A stretch of DNA of 64,000 bases from Sporocytophaga myxococcoides DSM 11118 (GCF_000426725.1 NZ_AUFX01000006.1:495259-559258); one strand, 5' to 3'. Counted from the stretch's first letter, positions 28,423 to 38,286 are shown. The notes: generated by a model from the sequence alone, not told the origin. A program made the numbers and translations.

Positions 28423-29910
28423 ATGAATAAGGACTTAAAAATTTACAATACTCTTTCCAGAGAAAAGGAAGTATTTGAACCCATACTTGCGCCTTATGTG
28501 GGAATGTATGTATGTGGCCCAACAGTTTATGGGGATCCTCACCTAGGTCATTCAAGAGCAGCAATAACATTCGATATAGTTTTCAGATACCTTCAGTTTC
28601 TTGGATTTAAAGTCAGGTATGTCAGAAATATTACTGATGTAGGACACTTGGAAAATGATGCAGACGAGGGGGAAGACAAAATTGCAAAAAAGGCAAAACT
28701 TGAGCAATTGGAGCCAATGGAGGTAGTTCAGCATTATACCGATGCTTACCATAGAATTATGAACAGGATGAATGTCTTGTCTCCATCTATCGAGCCACAT
28801 GCAAGCGGCCATATCCTTGAGCAAATCGATCTTACGGAAAAAATCATAGATAGCGGTTTTGGTTATGTTGTAGATGGTTCTGTCTATTTTGATGTGGTTA
28901 AGTATTCCAAATCAAACCACTATGGAAAGCTGTCTGGTAGGGTTATAGAGGATTTAATAACAGGTACAAGAGAGCTCGATGGATCCGGTAAAGCTAATTC
29001 TCTTGATTTTGCTCTTTGGAAAAAAGCTTCTCCGGAGCATATTATGAAATGGCAGTCTCCATGGGGAGAAGGATTCCCTGGATGGCATATTGAATGCTCT
29101 GCAATGAGTACCAAATATCTTGGAAAACATTTTGATATTCACGGGGGAGGGATGGACTTAATGTTCCCACACCATGAATGTGAAATAGCACAAGCAACTG
29201 CAGGAAATCATGCTGAGCCGGCAAAGTACTGGATGCATAACAATATGATCACCATTAATGGTCAGAAAATGGGTAAATCTTTGGGAAATTTTATCACCAT
29301 GGACGAGCTCTTCTCAGGGAAACATGCTTTGTTAAAACAAGCATACACACCAATGACCATAAGGTTTTTTATTTTGCAGGCGCATTACAGATCCACATTA
29401 GATTTTTCAAATGAGGCATTAATTGCGGCACAAAAAGGTTATAAAAAACTTTTAAATGGTTTAAAGCTTGTTAAATATCTAAGTCAAAATCCAGAGGTTT
29501 CAGAACCATGCAATGAAGCTTTGGACCTTGAACTTAAAAAGCTCTCAGAGGCCTGCTTCGAAGGGCTGAATGATGATTTTAATACAGCTATTACTATTGC
29601 AAGTTTGTTTAACCTTTTGAAAAAAATAAATGGTTTTCAAACAGGTGCACTAAATATCGATCAGATTTCATCCGAAACTTTAAGTAAAGTAAAGGATACT
29701 TTTATTAACATAACCGAAAATATCCTTGGTCTTCTTGAGGAAGGAATTAATGAAAATGAGTCGTTAATCGAAGGCTTACTTGAATTTTACAGGGACGCCA
29801 AATCTCTTAAAGATTATGAGAAGGTTGATAAAATCAGAAAGTATTTTAAAGAAGCGGGTCTTGTAATAAGAGATTCCAAAAATTCCATTGATTGGGCATA
29901 TGAAGAATAA
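28423..29910 (+). CDS. cysS: Cysteinyl-tRNA synthetase
   Basis: Class I aminoacyl-tRNA synthetase charging tRNA-Cys. The zinc ligand C31 begins [15 protein letters not shown], whose HLGH (40-43) is the HIGH motif; the remaining zinc ligands include WHIECSAMS and HHECEIAQ, and KMGKS (282-286) is the KMSKS loop. The 495-aa length is normal. Its last bases overlap the start of the glutaminyl cyclase gene, so the two are probably translated from one transcript. Confidence 0.98.
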   Translation: MNKDLKIYNTLSREKEVFEPILAPYVGMYVCGPTVYGDPHLGHSRAAITFDIVFRYLQFLGFKVRYVRNITDVGHLENDADEGEDKIAKKAKLEQLEPMEVVQHYTDAYHRIMNRMNVLSPSIEPHASGHILEQIDLTEKIIDSGFGYVVDGSVYFDVVKYSKSNHYGKLSGRVIEDLITGTRELDGSGKANSLDFALWKKASPEHIMKWQSPWGEGFPGWHIECSAMSTKYLGKHFDIHGGGMDLMFPHHECEIAQATAGNHAEPAKYWMHNNMITINGQKMGKSLGNFITMDELFSGKHALLKQAYTPMTIRFFILQAHYRSTLDFSNEALIAAQKGYKKLLNGLKLVKYLSQNPEVSEPCNEALDLELKKLSEACFEGLNDDFNTAITIASLFNLLKKINGFQTGALNIDQISSETLSKVKDTFINITENILGLLEEGINENESLIEGLLEFYRDAKSLKDYEKVDKIRKYFKEAGLVIRDSKNSIDWAYEE

Positions 29911-30889
29911 TTTCTCAATAGCAGTAATTGCAGCTTTCTCTTTATTTATTCTTTCTTCTTGTGGAGAGGATAAACCAAAACAGGATAAGCAACCTCAGGT
30001 TTCCAAGCCTTTAGTTCAGGCGCCTCTGTTTAATAGTGATTCAGCATACAAATTTATTGAACAACAAGTGGCTTTTGGCCCAAGAGTGCCTAATACTCCT
30101 GCCCATCAAAAATGTGGTTCTTTTCTTATTTCAAAACTACAAACCTTTGCTGACACTATAATTGTTCAGGAATTTCAGTCGAAGGCTTTTGATGGAAAAA
30201 TGCTGAATCTTAAAAACATTAAAGCATCATTTAATCTGAAAGCAACAAAAAGAATATTACTGACATCCCATTGGGATTCAAGACCATTTGCAGACCAGGA
30301 TTCAATAAACCAAAAGAGTCCAATACTAGGTGCAAACGATGGAGCCAGTGGAGTTGGAGTTCTTATAGAAATAGCCAGATTGCTTAGTGAAAATACAAAG
30401 CCAAATGTAGGGGTTGATATTATTTTATTTGACGGGGAAGATTATGGACAACCTGAATTCTATCAGGGGGATCAACAATACGATTCATGGTGCCTTGGCT
30501 CTCAATATTGGGCAAAAAACAAAGGTGATTATACGGCATACTTTGGTATCTTGTTAGACATGGTTGGAGGCAAAGATGCCAAATTTGGAATGGAAGGTAC
30601 TTCTATGGTTTATGCACCTTCAATTGTTAAAAAAGTATGGGATATTGCAAACAGACTAGGATTTGGAAAACATTTTATTTACCAGGAAACTGCTCAAATA
30701 ACAGATGACCACCTTTATGTTAACCAGATTGCCAAAATACCAATGATTGATATTATTGAATTTGAAAATTCTGATGGAAATTATTTTGGATCATACTGGC
30801 ACACTCACAATGACAATATGAGTGTTATTGATAAAAATACATTAAAAGCAGTAGGCCAAACAGTACTCCAGACAGTTTATGAAGAATAA
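29900..30889 (+). CDS. Glutaminyl-peptide cyclotransferase-like M28 lipoprotein
   Basis: Probably converts N-terminal Gln of exported proteins to pyroglutamate. The ATG at 29900 (inside the cysS end) yields a lipoprotein signal (FSLFILSSC, Cys near residue 21), better than the TTG at 29888. The M28 fold carries the single-zinc set of glutaminyl cyclases: the Asp of [11 protein letters not shown], the Glu of LFDGEDYG and the His of YWHTHNDN. The WHT motif, [10 protein letters not shown], and [18 protein letters not shown] resemble animal and Porphyromonas-type cyclases rather than dizinc aminopeptidases. It is 329 aa. It matters here since the exported proteins of this window have Gln at +1. 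A metal-dependent aminopeptidase remains possible. Confidence 0.82.
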   Translation: MKNNFSIAVIAAFSLFILSSCGEDKPKQDKQPQVSKPLVQAPLFNSDSAYKFIEQQVAFGPRVPNTPAHQKCGSFLISKLQTFADTIIVQEFQSKAFDGKMLNLKNIKASFNLKATKRILLTSHWDSRPFADQDSINQKSPILGANDGASGVGVLIEIARLLSENTKPNVGVDIILFDGEDYGQPEFYQGDQQYDSWCLGSQYWAKNKGDYTAYFGILLDMVGGKDAKFGMEGTSMVYAPSIVKKVWDIANRLGFGKHFIYQETAQITDDHLYVNQIAKIPMIDIIEFENSDGNYFGSYWHTHNDNMSVIDKNTLKAVGQTVLQTVYEE

Positions 30890-31803
30890 TTTAAATTATC
30901 TGTGGTACAGTAAACGACTACAGATTCTTTTGAATTCACGTTGAGAATATATTTTGCTCCAAGTATAAAAGCTCTGTTATCTGCTTCATGCCCTGCCGGA
31001 AAATTAAAGCCGACAGGGTATGTATATTCTTTAACCGAATCAGCAATGATTTCAAAAGCAGATTTTCCGAAGGGTACCGTGTTATCTGACATATCGCTAA
31101 AATGCCCTACAATAAGTCCTTTTAACTTATTTAATTTACCAGCTCTTTTCAACTGAATCATCATCCTGTCTATCCTGTAAAGATTTTCTCCAACATCTTC
31201 AAGAAACAGAATTTTGTCCTCTGTTGAAATATCCGATGATGTTCCTATTAGGGAAACAAGTATAGATAAATTCCCTCCCACAATTTGCCCTTCTATATTA
31301 CCTGTTCGGTTTAACTTGTGATATGGGAACTGAAAAGGATTAAGCTTTCCGAACAAAGTATCTCGAAGTGTTTGAATTGAATGCCGGTTATGATTTTTAC
31401 CAAAAACTACAGGCATACTTGAATGAATGGACTGAAACCCTATTGAATTAAGATGAGTTAATAAAACTGTGACATCACTAAAGCCTGCTACCCATTTGGA
31501 ATGAGCTTCAAAACCACTAAAACTTATATCGTCAATTATCCTTGACGTGCCATATCCTCCTCTGGCACAAATAATTGCCTTAACTTCTTTATCATCTAAA
31601 AATTCTTGCAAATCTGAAAATCTTGCTTCATCTGTCCCAGCAAACTGATGAAAATGATTATAACAGTTCTTACCAACTTTAACTTTCACCCCCCAGCTTT
31701 TAATTATTTCAATACCAGCATTAAGCTCTTCAGGAAGGAAATTTTTAGCAGTAGCTACTACCCCAACAACATCACCAACTTTTAGAAAGTCAGGTTTTTT
31801 CAT
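30877..31803 (-). CDS. LD-carboxypeptidase (S66 family)
   Basis: Serine peptidase of the LdcA/MccF family; LdcA removes the terminal D-Ala from murein tetrapeptides during wall recycling. The nucleophile elbow is in CARGGYGTSRIIDD (Ser near residue 106), with VGVVATAKNFLPEELNAG at the N-terminus and EDVGENLYRIDRMMIQL and the His-containing NFPAGHEADNRAF later, supplying the Glu and His. No signal peptide, so cytoplasmic. The length of 308 aa is right. Its end overlaps the cyclase gene by 13 bases tail-to-tail. Confidence 0.93.
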   Translation of the reverse strand: MKKPDFLKVGDVVGVVATAKNFLPEELNAGIEIIKSWGVKVKVGKNCYNHFHQFAGTDEARFSDLQEFLDDKEVKAIICARGGYGTSRIIDDISFSGFEAHSKWVAGFSDVTVLLTHLNSIGFQSIHSSMPVVFGKNHNRHSIQTLRDTLFGKLNPFQFPYHKLNRTGNIEGQIVGGNLSILVSLIGTSSDISTEDKILFLEDVGENLYRIDRMMIQLKRAGKLNKLKGLIVGHFSDMSDNTVPFGKSAFEIIADSVKEYTYPVGFNFPAGHEADNRAFILGAKYILNVNSKESVVVYCTTDNLNYSS

Positions 31804-31870
31804 AAAATGATAATAAAATAAATTCGTGAATTGTTTTAATTAATAAGAGAAGGTAAAAGAGAGGAGATAT

Positions 31871-31897
31871 AAAAAAAGCCTCACAAGGAGGCTTTTT
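31871..31897 (-). terminator. Intrinsic terminator of the uppS-bamA-ompH operon
   Basis: AAAAAGCCTC (31873-31882) pairs with GAGGCTTTTT (31888-31897) around ACAAG. On the minus strand a T-run follows the stem, 19 bases after the stop of the second OmpH gene. Confidence 0.9.
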
Positions 31898-31915
31898 CAT
31901 TCTGATTTACAATAA

Positions 31916-32596
31916 TTATTTCTTTTTTACCGGAGCACCTGATCCTGCAGGTTTATTCTCAGCTGGTTTAGGTTGAGTTGTGCCTGCGCCTGTTCCTGCA
32001 CCAGCACCAGTCCCGATCCCTGTATTATTATTAGCATCTGTTGCGCCTGGAGCTGGAGGTGTTACTCCTAGTTTCTTAAGTACAAGATCAGAGATATTAT
32101 CATCTTTGCTTTTTGCGTAAAGGATTATAGCAGATCCTCCATAATCAGCATGGGTACTGAAAATGTAAGAGTAATTGTTCTCCTCAGCTACCTGATCAAT
32201 AGCCTTTTGAATTTTCTCAAGTACAGGCTCCAATAGGGATACTTGTTTCTTTTGAAGGCTTGTTTGTGCATTTTCCTCAAATTGCTTGATAGAGTTCTGC
32301 ATATTCATCAATTCTTTCTCCTTATCTTCTTTTATAAGATCTGTAAAAAGATTTGCCTGAACACCTTTTTGGTAATCCTGAAGTTTCTTCTCGTATTCAC
32401 TATACTTGCTTTGCAACTGAGCCTGAAGTTGTTTTTCATAATCTTTCAACTCAGATTCGATCTTTTTTGCCTCAGGCAACAAGCCTAATATATAATCAAG
32501 GTTAGTATAACCCAATTTCAAATTTGATTGTGCACTGGCGAAAAAATTTCCAGCAAAGAATATCAAAAATGCAGTAACGAATAGTTTTGTTTTCAT
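31916..32596 (-). CDS. Skp/OmpH-family periplasmic chaperone (second copy)
   Basis: OmpH/Skp proteins hold unfolded outer membrane proteins on the way to BamA. A signal peptide ends at ASA|QSN. The mature protein starts LKLGYTNLDYILGLLPEAKKIESEL and then forms the two long charged helices of the Skp arms (about residues 45-125), with the last strand YIFSTHADYGGSAIILYA. Unusual is the C-terminal tail of about 50 residues, low in complexity and rich in Gly, Ala, Thr and Pro (NNTGIGTGAGAGTGAGT), not part of Skp. It is the last gene after bamA and the first OmpH copy. Confidence 0.93.
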   Translation of the reverse strand: MKTKLFVTAFLIFFAGNFFASAQSNLKLGYTNLDYILGLLPEAKKIESELKDYEKQLQAQLQSKYSEYEKKLQDYQKGVQANLFTDLIKEDKEKELMNMQNSIKQFEENAQTSLQKKQVSLLEPVLEKIQKAIDQVAEENNYSYIFSTHADYGGSAIILYAKSKDDNISDLVLKKLGVTPPAPGATDANNNTGIGTGAGAGTGAGTTQPKPAENKPAGSGAPVKKK

Positions 32597-32628
32597 GTCG
32601 TAAATATAATAGAAAATTTTATTTAAGG

Positions 32629-33162
32629 TTATTTTTCCGCGGTGTCGTTAGGATCACCTAAGCCTAATTCTTCAAGGACATAATCAGTATAATCATGAAT
32701 AGGGTTGGTATATACCATTACCAGATCTCCGGATTTATCAAATATAATCTGAAGGCTTTTAGCTTTGGCAACTTTTTCTACTGCTTCAAACACCTTATCC
32801 TGTACTGGCTTCATCAACTCCTGCCTTTTTAAGAATATCATTCCCTCAAAACCGAAAATCTTCTTTTGATATTCTTTAATTGCTTTTTCTCTTCCTGCTA
32901 AAGTATCCAGGCGTTCTTTCTTCATATCTTCAGTGAGCAAAATTTCTTCGGCTTTAAAATCCGTTTGCATTTTTTCATACTCCTTTTTCATCTTTTCGAT
33001 GTCTGCCTGCCACTTGGAAGAGAGCATATTTAGTTCCTTTTCAGCTTTTGCATATTCTGGTAATTTCTTCAGAATATAGTCACTATCAATATACCCGAAC
33101 TTCTGAGCATTAACGCTAAGCGTAATCAGGCAAAGTAAAAATAGCACTCCTAAAGTTCTCAT
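32629..33162 (-). CDS. Skp/OmpH-family periplasmic chaperone (first copy)
   Basis: A 177-residue OmpH/Skp chaperone with signal peptide cleaved at VNA|QKF. The mature start KFGYIDSDYILKKLPEY parallels the second copy, as do the helical arms (residues about 40-115) and the closing strand LQIIFDKSGDLVMVYTNP. It ends with a short acidic tail. Gene order bamA-ompH-ompH, with 4 bases after bamA, is standard for Bacteroidota and reflects joint work in outer membrane protein assembly. The two copies are clearly paralogues. Confidence 0.95.
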   Translation of the reverse strand: MRTLGVLFLLCLITLSVNAQKFGYIDSDYILKKLPEYAKAEKELNMLSSKWQADIEKMKKEYEKMQTDFKAEEILLTEDMKKERLDTLAGREKAIKEYQKKIFGFEGMIFLKRQELMKPVQDKVFEAVEKVAKAKSLQIIFDKSGDLVMVYTNPIHDYTDYVLEELGLGDPNDTAEK

Positions 33163-33166
33163 GTTT

Positions 33167-35695
33167 TTAGCGGATTTGTTGTCCGATGGTAAAAGTAACT
33201 TTACTTCCTTTATTTAATCCTGGGACTGCGTCAAAACCATATCCCCAATCAAGACCAATCATACCAAAAGCTGGCATAAAAATTCTCGTACCAACCCCTG
33301 CTGATCTATAAACCTTAAACGGATTAAAGTCCTGGAAATTGTTCCAATTATTCCCACCTTCAAAGAAACCCAGAACAAACACTGAAAGCGCAGGACTTAA
33401 ATTTACCGGGTATCTGATCTCTGCAACAAACTTGTCAAATATCGTTCCACCTTGCGGAACAGGCTTAATAACATTGTCCTGATAACCTCTTAACCCTATG
33501 ATATCTGAACCTAACAAGAAATTATATCCTGTAATACCGGAACCTCCCATAATAAACCTTTCAAAAGGTCCTATTCCTGTAGATTTTTTGTAGGAGCCTA
33601 TAAATCCCAGGTGGGCTCTAAGGTTTAACACGAGGCTTCTTCCACCTGGTTTTCTTGGAGGTACAAGAGGAACAAACCAGGATTGATCTACCATCCATTT
33701 ATGAAACTCAATCCATCTGTATCTCTCCTGACTGGATAATTTCGGATTTTCGTAATTTACACCGTTAAATAATGAATATGGAGGAGTAGCTGTTATCGTT
33801 AAATTAAGATTTGAACCTCCGGTCGGGAATGTAAAATCATTAACACTATTCCTTGAAATAGAAGTAATGAATGAGAAGTTGTTTGCATATCCAGTAGTAA
33901 ACCCAATTCCTCCGATTCCATAAGCAGAAGAATAATTATCTAAGTCATATTTCACAAAGGAAAGTGAATTACTTAATGAGAAGTAATCATCAGGCCATTT
34001 CAATTCTCGGCCCAAGCTCACTGTTGCCGCTGTTACATAAAGGTGTCCGGCATTATATTTTCCAGTGCTGCTGTTATATAGATTTTGAGCTGACCTAGAC
34101 AAACTGATAGAGAATGATTGAGGTCTTCTTCCTCCTAGCCATGGTTCGGTAAATGAAAGCGAATAAGTCTGATATGCTCTACCATTTGCCTGCAGACGCA
34201 AAGCTAACCTTTGTCCGTCTCCCGCAGGAAGTGGACTCCATGTTTTTGGTTTAGATAAATTTCTGGCAGAGAAATTATTAAATACCAGTCCTAAAGTACC
34301 TACAAAACCAAAGTAACCTCCCCATCCTCCTGAAAGTTCAATCTGATCACTTGGCTTCTCTTCTACTGTATAATGAATATCAACTGTTCCTTCCTGAGGA
34401 TTTGGTATCGGATTCACACCAATGGTTTCAGCATTGAAATACCCTAATTGACCTATTTCTCTTTGTGATCTGATAAGGTCTGCCCTACTGAACTTCTGGC
34501 CTGGATAAGTTCTGATTTCACGCAATACGACATGATCGTGTGTTTTCGTATTTCCAGACACAGTTACATTTTTTATAGTAGCTTGCGGGCCTTCATAAAT
34601 ACGCATTTCTATGTCTATAGAATCACCATTAATAAGCACTTCAACAGGATCTACACTGAAGAATAAATATCCATCATCCAGATATAATGAACTGATATCA
34701 GCTCCGCTTGGATTATAATTTAATCTCTTCTGCAGATTTGCAAGATTGTAAACGTCGCCTTTGTTAATAGCTAATATTCTGCTAAGAGTTTTATCATCAT
34801 AAATAAAATTTCCTGTCCATGTGATATTTCCAAAATAGTACTTTTTCCCTTCCTCAATATCCATCTTTATATTGACAGATTTATGATTGAGCTTATAGAT
34901 GGTATCAAATGTTATTTCTGCATCTCTATAACCTTGAGAATTATAATATTCTATTACGTTCGCTTTATCCTGTTCGTATTCTTTTTTAAGAAGTTTAGAA
35001 GTTGTGAAAAGCTTATACCAACGCTTTTCTTTTGTCTTCTTCATTTTCTTTTTTAATTTCTGATCCCTAAAAGCTTCATTTCCGTTAATTATAATGTTGC
35101 GGATTCTAACTTTGCGTTTTTTGTCTACATTAATTTTTAGAATGATACTGTTAGAAACTACTGTATCTTTAACCTGGGTAATGGTAACCTCTGTATTAAG
35201 ACACCCTTTATCCAGATAAAAATCCTTAACTTTCTTTTGGGCATTTTTTATCATAGCGTCGTTGACAATTTTGCCTTTGGCAATGCCAATCTTGTCACTA
35301 AGATCTTTTTCATCGTTTTTCTTTACCCCCTTAAACACAAACCGAGAAAGTCTAGCCCTTTCTTTCAGATTGAAATCAAGGTATATCTTTCTTCCTTCAA
35401 CATTCTGAACAGATACCTCTACATCTCCAATCAGTCCCTGATCCCAAAGCTTTTTTATGGCATTGGTAATATCCTCACCAGGAATTGTAATCGGATCCCC
35501 AGTTTTCAAACCGGTTATAGCAATAACTGCCTGCGGATCCAAAAACTGAATACCGCTTACGGTTATTCCTCCGATAATATATTGTTCGGGATTAGAATAG
35601 CTTGGGTTTATGTACTCCCTCTTAATTGGTTGGGCTAACAGAACCGAAATAGGAAATAGGATACTTATTAGTGCAATTAAAAAAATTCTTTTCAT
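33167..35695 (-). CDS. bamA: BamA, outer membrane protein assembly factor
   Basis: Essential outer membrane insertase. Signal peptide ends LLA|QPI. POTRA domains cover about residues 40-450 (for example GITVSGIQFLDPQAVIAITG, then VRIRNIIINGNEAFRDQKL, and ATIKNVTVSGNTKTHDHVV), followed by the 16-strand barrel. The L6 loop motif appears as IIGLRGYQD (an [IV]RG[YF] variant) near residue 740, and the sequence ends in VTFTIGQQIR. The length of 842 aa is usual. Its ATG overlaps the uppS stop by one base. It begins the BamA-Skp-Skp series. Confidence 0.97.
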   Translation of the reverse strand: MKRIFLIALISILFPISVLLAQPIKREYINPSYSNPEQYIIGGITVSGIQFLDPQAVIAITGLKTGDPITIPGEDITNAIKKLWDQGLIGDVEVSVQNVEGRKIYLDFNLKERARLSRFVFKGVKKNDEKDLSDKIGIAKGKIVNDAMIKNAQKKVKDFYLDKGCLNTEVTITQVKDTVVSNSIILKINVDKKRKVRIRNIIINGNEAFRDQKLKKKMKKTKEKRWYKLFTTSKLLKKEYEQDKANVIEYYNSQGYRDAEITFDTIYKLNHKSVNIKMDIEEGKKYYFGNITWTGNFIYDDKTLSRILAINKGDVYNLANLQKRLNYNPSGADISSLYLDDGYLFFSVDPVEVLINGDSIDIEMRIYEGPQATIKNVTVSGNTKTHDHVVLREIRTYPGQKFSRADLIRSQREIGQLGYFNAETIGVNPIPNPQEGTVDIHYTVEEKPSDQIELSGGWGGYFGFVGTLGLVFNNFSARNLSKPKTWSPLPAGDGQRLALRLQANGRAYQTYSLSFTEPWLGGRRPQSFSISLSRSAQNLYNSSTGKYNAGHLYVTAATVSLGRELKWPDDYFSLSNSLSFVKYDLDNYSSAYGIGGIGFTTGYANNFSFITSISRNSVNDFTFPTGGSNLNLTITATPPYSLFNGVNYENPKLSSQERYRWIEFHKWMVDQSWFVPLVPPRKPGGRSLVLNLRAHLGFIGSYKKSTGIGPFERFIMGGSGITGYNFLLGSDIIGLRGYQDNVIKPVPQGGTIFDKFVAEIRYPVNLSPALSVFVLGFFEGGNNWNNFQDFNPFKVYRSAGVGTRIFMPAFGMIGLDWGYGFDAVPGLNKGSKVTFTIGQQIR

Positions 35696-36444
35696 TAAAC
35701 TTGTTTCAGTTGTTCGCTGATCATTCCAAATCTTCTTTCTCTCTTTTGAAAAGAAAGCACTGCATTATACAAATCGCCCTCCCTAAAGTCGGGCCATAAA
35801 ATATCTGTTATATAAAATTCTGAATATGCAATTTGCCATAACAGAAAGTTACTCACTCTAAACTCTCCACTGGTTCTTATTACTAACTCCGGATCTGGAA
35901 TACCTGCTGTTGAAACACAATCTGAAATCATCTCCAAAGTTAGGTCTTTCGACTTTAATTCGTTTCGTTCTACCTTTTCTAAAAGCTTTCTTGTAGCTTC
36001 CAAAATATCCCATCTGCCACTATAACTCAGAGCTAACGTAAGAGTAAGCCCTGTATTGTTTTTAGTAGCGTTAATTGCTTCTGATAATTCCTTTTGACAG
36101 GAAGTAGGCAAGTCTTTAAAATTACCGATAGTAGAAAGGCGGACGTTATTTTGATTTAATTGCTTTACTTCTCCTTTGATTGTTGAAACAAGAAGTTGCA
36201 TAAGGGCATCCACCTCCTCTTTGGGTCTGCTCCAGTTTTCTGTGGAAAATGCATAAAGAGTAAGATACTTAACCCCAATTTTTGCGCAACCTTCGGTTGC
36301 TTCTCTTACAGAAGTGATAGCACTTTTATGACCGAAAATTCTGCTTATTGCTCCCTTTTTCTTAGCCCATCGGCCATTCCCATCCATAATAATAGCAATA
36401 TGCGCTGGAATTTTGGTCTTATCAATTTGTTCAATTAAGTTCAT
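35695..36444 (-). CDS. uppS: Undecaprenyl diphosphate synthase (isoprenyl transferase)
   Basis: Makes the C55 lipid carrier of peptidoglycan and glycan synthesis. The catalytic Asp lies in IIMDGNGRWAKKKG (near residue 20), with GHKSA, YLTLYAFSTENWSRP, and RTSGEFRVSNFLLWQIAYSE near the C-terminus. The length of 249 aa is normal. It precedes bamA with a one-base overlap, the common order in the phylum. The leader holds a 9-bp inverted repeat two bases before the start codon. Confidence 0.97.
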   Translation of the reverse strand: MNLIEQIDKTKIPAHIAIIMDGNGRWAKKKGAISRIFGHKSAITSVREATEGCAKIGVKYLTLYAFSTENWSRPKEEVDALMQLLVSTIKGEVKQLNQNNVRLSTIGNFKDLPTSCQKELSEAINATKNNTGLTLTLALSYSGRWDILEATRKLLEKVERNELKSKDLTLEMISDCVSTAGIPDPELVIRTSGEFRVSNFLLWQIAYSEFYITDILWPDFREGDLYNAVLSFQKRERRFGMISEQLKQV

Positions 36445-36445
36445 C

Positions 36446-36476
36446 TACCTTTGGCCCAATGAGAAAACCAAAGGTA
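36446..36476 (-). promoter_or_regulatory. Inverted repeat in front of uppS
   Basis: TACCTTTGG (36446-36454) and CCAAAGGTA (36468-36476) are perfect inverted copies with a 13-base loop, starting two bases upstream of the uppS start codon. Each arm also reads as a TAnnTTTG -7 element, so this may be a promoter element, an RBS-covering hairpin, or both. Confidence 0.5.
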
Positions 36477-36508
36477 CGAAATGATTCGACTTTTGAAAAA
36501 TGAAATAC

Positions 36509-37222
36509 TTATTTATGATAAATAGCAGGACATTTGACGCTGTAAAAAGTGTAGCTAACAGTTAATCCAGTATAATAATACCAATCAGTTTTTAAAATAT
36601 CCCCAGTTCTGCGGTAATTGATAGTACCCTCCCTTACTCCGTCAAGGTAATCAGTAAATGTTTTTCTTGCCACAAACTCTCCACCAAGATTCCAATGTTC
36701 AGTCAACTGGTATTTGAAGCCCAGGCCAATGGGAATTGCAACATTAAAAAAACTATTTCCCGTTCCAAGGTCTTGTTGGGTATTATAAAATGCAATACCA
36801 CCTGTAAAATATGGAGTAATCCTAGATGAGCTTTGAGCTTTTCTTGAATCTTTTGGAGCTCTGAAATTAAAAAAATTATATTCCAAAGTAGCTGATACCT
36901 CAGTGAGGTTATTTTTAAATTCGCCCTGTCTGTAATTAGCAACAGGGTCTTTCGATTTTAATTCAGCCCCATATATCCCTCCAAAACTAAATGCTCCTCT
37001 TAATGCAACAGCAGGGCTAAAATTAAGTCTGTAAAAAATCTCAGCTCCCGGACGATAAAATAATGGGTTGAATTTTCTTGCAAGTTCTCCTGTATAATTG
37101 AACCCTCCAGCGCCTAATCCAATTTCATGAACCTGAGCATTAACATTAGCAACCGAAACTCCTATAAAGAGAAAAATAGCAGAAAGGATCCTTCCTGCTA
37201 TTCTATTATTTTTTCTATTCAA
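36509..37222 (-). CDS. DUF6089-like outer membrane beta-barrel protein
   Basis: A 237-residue exported protein; the signal peptide ends at VNA|QVH. The mature part is alternating hydrophobic and polar strands with aromatic girdles, as in small eight-stranded barrels, with HEIGLGAGGFNYTGEL at the start and a final WYYYTGLTVSYTFYSVKCP. The pattern KTFTDYLDGV recurs in the upstream neighbour as YTFTDYLDDV, so the two are tandem paralogues. DUF6089-type genes beside uppS-bamA are a Bacteroidota pattern as I remember it; no function is known to me. It lies 11 bases after its paralogue. Confidence 0.82.
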   Translation of the reverse strand: MNRKNNRIAGRILSAIFLFIGVSVANVNAQVHEIGLGAGGFNYTGELARKFNPLFYRPGAEIFYRLNFSPAVALRGAFSFGGIYGAELKSKDPVANYRQGEFKNNLTEVSATLEYNFFNFRAPKDSRKAQSSSRITPYFTGGIAFYNTQQDLGTGNSFFNVAIPIGLGFKYQLTEHWNLGGEFVARKTFTDYLDGVREGTINYRRTGDILKTDWYYYTGLTVSYTFYSVKCPAIYHK

Positions 37223-37233
37223 AGTTTTATCTT

Positions 37234-38178
37234 TTATCTAAACTTAGGACAAACAACTCTCGGAGGAATAATGTAAGTCAAATGAAAGCCAGTTACAATG
37301 TACCAGTCTTTATTTTTATCACCTCTTTGATCTCCTGGATTTGACACGCCTCTGATTCCGATTAATTTTCCATTTGAATCAAATTGTAATCTTTCTTGAT
37401 CACCCAACTTCGCAAATAACTGTGGATCTCTTTCAACTCCACCTTCAAGTGTCCTATTAGCCATTGCCGCTGCAAGACTTGTTTCAGGGTCTCCTTTATC
37501 AACATAATAAGAACTTACATCATCCAGATAATCTGTAAATGTGTATCTCCATCCTAATTCAAATGCCAAGTCTAGCTGTTTGGATAATTTATATCTCACG
37601 CCTAAACCAAATGGAATTGCAACCTGATTTAAAGAATAAGATTTTCCTTCTGTTTGTAATGGATTTAAAGCAACATATTTGCCACCAAATGCATCCGGGC
37701 TTTCTGCTTTAGGATTATGATGAAAATATGCGATACCTATAAATCCGTAAGGTGTGAAATCGGCACGTCTTACATATTTACCTCTATGGCCAATCAGATC
37801 AATAACTGCATCTACTTTAACCTCAAAAATATCATTTCGCACTGAAAGATTTCTTGCTCTCCTGAAAAGGTTTTTATCATTATAGTTTGCACTTTTATCA
37901 TCACTACCTTTTATTCGCCCATAAGATATAGCTCCTCTCAGTGAAAATCTTGGATATAGTCTTGCTAGTCCTTCAATACCAAAGTTAGGTCTTGTTAGCT
38001 TTATGCCTGGCCGAGCAAAGCTTGGACCGGGATCCAATTCACCTACATAGTTCATTGCATTAAGTGTAACTCCAACACTATAATAGCGATTTTTCTTGTT
38101 GAACTCTTGGGCAAATGATCCCTCATTGAAAAAGGAAACTAAAAATAATAAAAGTCCTAATTGTAATAACTTTTTCAT
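37234..38178 (-). CDS. DUF6089-like outer membrane beta-barrel protein (paralogue)
   Basis: A 314-residue barrel protein with signal peptide cleaved at SFA|QEF. It starts YYSVGVTLNAMNYVGELDPG and ends WYIVTGFHLTYIIPPRVVCP, the latter matching the end of its downstream paralogue (WYYYTGLTVSYTFYSVKCP), including a near-terminal Cys followed by Pro. An extra segment near residues 235-290 (NRTLEGGVERDPQLFAKLGD) is absent from the shorter copy and may be an extracellular loop. It is the first gene of the barrel pair. The 108-base gap to nadK may hold a promoter, though no full consensus is seen. Confidence 0.82.
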   Translation of the reverse strand: MKKLLQLGLLLFLVSFFNEGSFAQEFNKKNRYYSVGVTLNAMNYVGELDPGPSFARPGIKLTRPNFGIEGLARLYPRFSLRGAISYGRIKGSDDKSANYNDKNLFRRARNLSVRNDIFEVKVDAVIDLIGHRGKYVRRADFTPYGFIGIAYFHHNPKAESPDAFGGKYVALNPLQTEGKSYSLNQVAIPFGLGVRYKLSKQLDLAFELGWRYTFTDYLDDVSSYYVDKGDPETSLAAAMANRTLEGGVERDPQLFAKLGDQERLQFDSNGKLIGIRGVSNPGDQRGDKNKDWYIVTGFHLTYIIPPRVVCPKFR

Positions 38179-38286
38179 ATCCTATAAGAGTTTAAAACTC
38201 AATAAATTTCTTGCAAGAAATAAAATTAATTCGATTATTACGCTAAGTTAACAATTAAAGTCAAATTTTTCTTATTAAAATAAAAA

